A stretch of 64,000 nucleotides of DNA, taken from assembly GCA_023382535.1 (NCBI GenBank), contig JAHDWA010000016.1, positions 62,001 to 126,000 on the forward strand. Direction: 5' to 3'. Origin of the DNA: Anaerolineae bacterium (GTDB taxonomy: Bacteria; Chloroflexota; Anaerolineae; 4572-78; J111). Shown one piece after another: positions 62,101 to 64,000 of this stretch. The notes beneath the pieces are model-generated. The model did not search any database, had not been told where the DNA came from, and worked only from the letters and a program-made list of their open reading frames with translations. The position numbers and the translations under genes were made by a program. Each line of letters begins with the position of its first letter. Positions within the stretch are counted from its first letter, which is position 1.

Positions 62101-62275
62101 TGGGCACATAAACGGCCAGGGAGACGGCAATTGGTACGCGGCTCGCGATCTGGATCGCCTGGAAACCTGGCTGAAGCAGTATGACCATGGAAGTTGGTTG
62201 CACTTCGATGCAACTGCGCTGGCCGACTGGACGCCACAGGTGGCGCGCTACTCTTATCGGATAGAAGAGCTCTGA
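59180..62275 (+). CDS. KAP-family P-loop NTPase with N-terminal Clp-N-like domain
   Basis: Encodes 1031 aa from GTG 59180 (AGGAGG 6 nt upstream; TTG 59144 is less likely). Residues about 8-160 resemble the double Clp-N repeat (SSKNALAWAFTRARQR, VSAVDLLVGILLSHPDSSG). A proline/serine linker follows. The KAP ATPase has Walker A IGLFGDWGSGKSFFME (about 283) and Walker B VLYIDDLDRCPP (about 670). Between them are coiled coils and two membrane helices (WAAALICVTLIGPVISLAL, LASVSAFLTGLTILL), the usual KAP layout. KAP NTPases often act in phage defence or signalling at the membrane. The Clp-N fusion suggests recognition of a protein substrate. Confidence 0.9.
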   Translation: MEEEEDRFQQLSGSSKNALAWAFTRARQRVSAKKSAPELVSAVDLLVGILLSHPDSSGPFQLLQHFQLPPKLFYEMLRKTDGFAPDNAPSSPEHLDRVPPLDKEGEHILDESFTLSEQFNQETPRLVRLRDLFGGILATPNQARDLLEQSLSNAGAPFEDLVATYPEFLHYSSREMPFSKFLAEQFPSQKPSERKEPEVSPPAGSDKSGSNTGTGTGPVPPQTPSERKETEAPVALRFAVSGFSADTRTEKDLIGIGAEVDAFAYLIAAKALQPPMAIGLFGDWGSGKSFFMEALRQRIHKITADAQQSGQPQGQISIHKYIAQIEFNAWHYVEGELWASLVEHIFRNLKTRPEDEPTLLQQRQQRVIDKLEVARRAQQVAQVRKAELEQELSEAQDRVIELEKEREAALKNLNDLKARDVLEAVQLSAEERKVISQTFEKLGVTKTYDSAAELLQGANELREVLQRGNALTTPLRERGWKWAAALICVTLIGPVISLALSRIGEVPSVTNALASVSAFLTGLTILLKQGTSWLSGALDRVERAQLQLDAKRREAEAKFASEIAEAERKYNEKAAEYEQAKNEEKAKEQEIAELEQELKQITPGRVLLDFISERVGSQDYRKHLGIAALIRSDFEQLSKLIADENKDFGEKDDGTVRDEDQHLVNRIVLYIDDLDRCPPDRVVQVLQAVHLLLAFPLFVVVVAVDARWLSQSLQAHYQNLLMAAHRRDGLELSEGFGRMASPQDYLEKIFQIPFWVRPLPDKARIRIVQGLVAESMVSPSAESMEGDKMQSGTGQNGKSDQGITKVEGERTTVHGEASERRRPLNLSAETDLKPQGLDIEAIELEFMDELRSLLGETPRSVKRFVNVYRLIKAVSLDQMAKFVEDKPDADFKLVLFLLAVLTGLPAISREFFRLLRAERTETEQAQTPDQQASVPTGRTLAQVLEALRGIISGSPVSSVMAGQGTSATLELAGDGHINGQGDGNWYAARDLDRLETWLKQYDHGSWLHFDATALADWTPQVARYSYRIEEL

Positions 62276-62387
62276 CGGGCGTGATTAGAGGCAAGCAGGA
62301 AACCACTCGATGGTTGCGTCCAGGTAGATAATTTGGACAAGAATTTCAGCCGTAGTCAATTCTGTGAATCGGTCGAGGGAAATTGAG

Positions 62388-63473
62388 ATGAGAAGATATG
62401 TACTTCTTTTGCGCCATGGGGAAATCGACCGAAATACAAACAAACCGGACGAAGCGCAATCGTTAATGGAGGGAGGCCAAGACATTGCGAGCGTCGCCCA
62501 TAGCTTTGCAGAACATCTGAAGGTACAACCCGGCAGCGAACGAATCTCAATTGGCAAAATTTGGTATGGCAGTTATCTGCCAGTCCGTCAAACTGCTGGA
62601 GTCTTGTATGACACACTTAAGAAAAACGGAGTAGACATTGATCTTGACTGCTTCGAATGCTGCACGGCTTTCGATCCCAAACAATTTTGGGCGGCTGAGA
62701 AGACAAGCCAGCGCAAAGAAATAGGCGACGATTTGCTTGATAGCCTGAAAAAGATCAACACGGTTGAAGGCTGTGAGAAAGGGTCCAAAGTAAATGCGAT
62801 TTTGGTTATCGGCCATGCGCCACAGCTCGGCTGGATTGCCGAAACGATCCTGCGTAAGCCGTTCCCTCTCGCCCGTGCTGAACTTGTCTGCCTTGCGGTC
62901 AGCGACTCATGGTGGGACTGGTTACTATGGCAAGACCGTTGGGTCATGTGGACCATTTCATCATCGGACGATAAAGCGCATCAGGAACTGCGTGCCAAGA
63001 TTGACTCGAAGATGAAGTTAGCCGGAATTTTAGGTGGACTTATTACCGGCACATTAGGTTTGGGATTAGGAGCCTTGCTCAAGGGGGGTAGTCAAAGTAC
63101 TCCAGACCCAGTTCTGATCGTTTCTACTGTACTATTTTTAATTGCTCTGGCTTTATACCTGGCCACCGTGTACGCCTATGACCGGCTACTCATGCCCACA
63201 CGCTTCTGGGCCGAGCAGGCAGCAAAGAAGGAGCGTCGCTGGCTCGTCCAGCGGCCGCCAAGTTCAGCAACGTGGATCTTATATCAGAACATGATGCGGG
63301 TTTGGAATTGGATGTTTACACCAGCCACGTATGCCGTTGTTGCAGGTCTACTTTTTCTTGCTCATGCTGTGGTTCAGTTCACCCCAATAATTTGGGGACT
63401 TGTCCTATTTTGGGTCGTGGTGTTTGCCGTGTATTACCGACGCCTTCGACCAACGCTGGGAACTGAAGATTAA
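62388..63473 (+). CDS. SixA-like histidine phosphatase with C-terminal membrane domain
   Basis: Encodes 361 aa from ATG 62388 (GAGGGA upstream; GTG 62364 possible). The phosphatase half has LLLRHGEIDR (RHG at 9-11) and VIGHAPQLG (second catalytic His near 142), matching SixA/phosphoglycerate-mutase-like enzymes. From about 205 on, four hydrophobic helices can be drawn (GILGGLITGTLGLGLGALL, VLIVSTVLFLIALALYLATV, YAVVAGLLFLAHAVVQF, WGLVLFWVVVFAVYY). The fusion to a membrane part is uncommon. Together with the SLOG and KAP genes it could form a membrane signalling unit. Confidence 0.85.
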   Translation: MRRYVLLLRHGEIDRNTNKPDEAQSLMEGGQDIASVAHSFAEHLKVQPGSERISIGKIWYGSYLPVRQTAGVLYDTLKKNGVDIDLDCFECCTAFDPKQFWAAEKTSQRKEIGDDLLDSLKKINTVEGCEKGSKVNAILVIGHAPQLGWIAETILRKPFPLARAELVCLAVSDSWWDWLLWQDRWVMWTISSSDDKAHQELRAKIDSKMKLAGILGGLITGTLGLGLGALLKGGSQSTPDPVLIVSTVLFLIALALYLATVYAYDRLLMPTRFWAEQAAKKERRWLVQRPPSSATWILYQNMMRVWNWMFTPATYAVVAGLLFLAHAVVQFTPIIWGLVLFWVVVFAVYYRRLRPTLGTED

Positions 63474-63557
63474 GACTGATGTCGACGAGTGTTAATGTTG
63501 ATTACAAACCAGCCCCAGCTGTTTCTTGGTCATTCGAGGAGGTAGAAGGATTTCAGT

Positions 63558-64000
63558 ATGCATGAGAGCAAAACCCTGACGGAACTACAGCCCAAGGCCC
63601 TGTCCAGTCCAGCCTTGATCCAGCAGCCCGCCCTGCCCGAGAAGCAGAGCGAACCGGGCTTGCCTTGGGCGCTCCAACGCGCCACTGATGGACTCCCCTC
63701 GCCTGAGGGAACCTCTCCTATTGCCCACGCTGCCCGTATGCTGGCGACCCCGCAGCCGGGCGGCGCAACCTATCGCGCCCAGGCCTTAAGGGCCTTGCAG
63801 GGTACCATCGGCAACACCCGGGTCGGCCGTCTGTTAGGAACCGCAGTGCAAACAAAGCTCACAGTCAATACACCTAGCGACATTTACGAAGAGGAGGCCG
63901 ACCGGGTAGCAGATCAAGTGATGCGGATGCCTGAACCGCGCATTCAGCGTCAGCTTGAGCCTGAAGAGGAAGAAACCCTCCAAACTAAACCCCTCATGGC
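63558..64000 (+). CDS. DUF4157-type protein, N-terminal part (cut by window edge)
   Basis: 147 codons are visible and the frame remains open at the right edge. ATG 63558 follows GAAGGA. Residues 1-95 match the head of the 986-aa toxin-like protein (IQQPALPEKQSEPG, ARMLATPQPGGAT, ALRALQGTIGNTRVGRLL). Then comes a segment common after DUF4157 starts (YEEEADRVADQVMRM) and the acidic QRQLEPEEEETLQTKP linker, as in the VanY-type protein. It is the third member of this cargo family in the window; its effector domain lies outside. Confidence 0.85.
   Translation, partial: MHESKTLTELQPKALSSPALIQQPALPEKQSEPGLPWALQRATDGLPSPEGTSPIAHAARMLATPQPGGATYRAQALRALQGTIGNTRVGRLLGTAVQTKLTVNTPSDIYEEEADRVADQVMRMPEPRIQRQLEPEEEETLQTKPLM

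Overview
The window carries a contractile injection system of the extracellular type (eCIS, the Afp/PVC-like family) with an accessory gene block pointing the opposite way. No rRNA, tRNA or CRISPR array was seen. The host is probably a member of the Chloroflexota (Anaerolineae/Caldilineae-like). That is inferred from the BTAD/SARP regulators (one fused to AAA and TPR regions), the SPASM maturases, the DUF4157 proteins and the moderate GC content; no phylogenetic marker is present.

Left block (1-21994, all minus strand). Transcription starts at a large BTAD-AAA-TPR regulator (18881-21994), which is followed by an intrinsic terminator. After it come two small genes, a 37-codon ORF, a radical SAM/SPASM maturase, a cysteine-rich 135-aa protein, a gingipain-like C25 peptidase, a GH13 glucan-active enzyme, a subtilisin-like S8 peptidase, a LysM protein, a large duplicated-domain protein, a second SPASM maturase with its own small partner, a tail-fibre-like protein, and a protein with an FTP-like segment cut by the window edge. 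None of the large enzymes has a recognisable signal peptide.

Centre (about 22000-25040). This 3-kb stretch separates the two divergent blocks and holds almost no coding capacity. It contains gene remnants and a nested set of transposon ends. The outermost unit (23195-24523) has 26-bp inverted ends and a perfect 5-bp target duplication (ACCCT). Inside are a second pair of related ends and a 653-bp core with perfect 84-bp inverted repeats. The arrays of about 22-bp units resemble TnsB/TniA-type transposase binding sites, but no transposase is present.

Right block (25042-64000, all plus strand). It opens with a short BTAD regulator and a small protein paralogous to one in the left block, then the AAA+ ATPase (Afp15-like). 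A DUF4157-VanY effector candidate follows, then a coiled-coil protein, a YkgJ-type protein, the cap protein (DUF4255, Afp16-like), two sheath proteins, two tube proteins, small assembly proteins, a repetitive QR-rich protein, a LysM baseplate protein, a gpD-like hub, spike, PAAR tip, gp25 and two very large baseplate-J proteins (one carrying a WD40 propeller). A tail protein I, a PKD/IPT fibre-like protein and two small membrane proteins follow. Downstream lie a DUF4157 protein with a papain/C39-like C-terminus and a possible immunity partner, a SLOG protein, a Clp-N/KAP NTPase, a membrane histidine phosphatase, and the start of another DUF4157 protein.

Working model (inference): the plus-strand genes build the particle and its DUF4157 cargo. 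The minus-strand genes supply peptide maturation and signal-peptide-less enzymes or fibres that may be cargo or surface parts. Related regulators and paralogous small proteins on both sides suggest the two blocks are controlled together.
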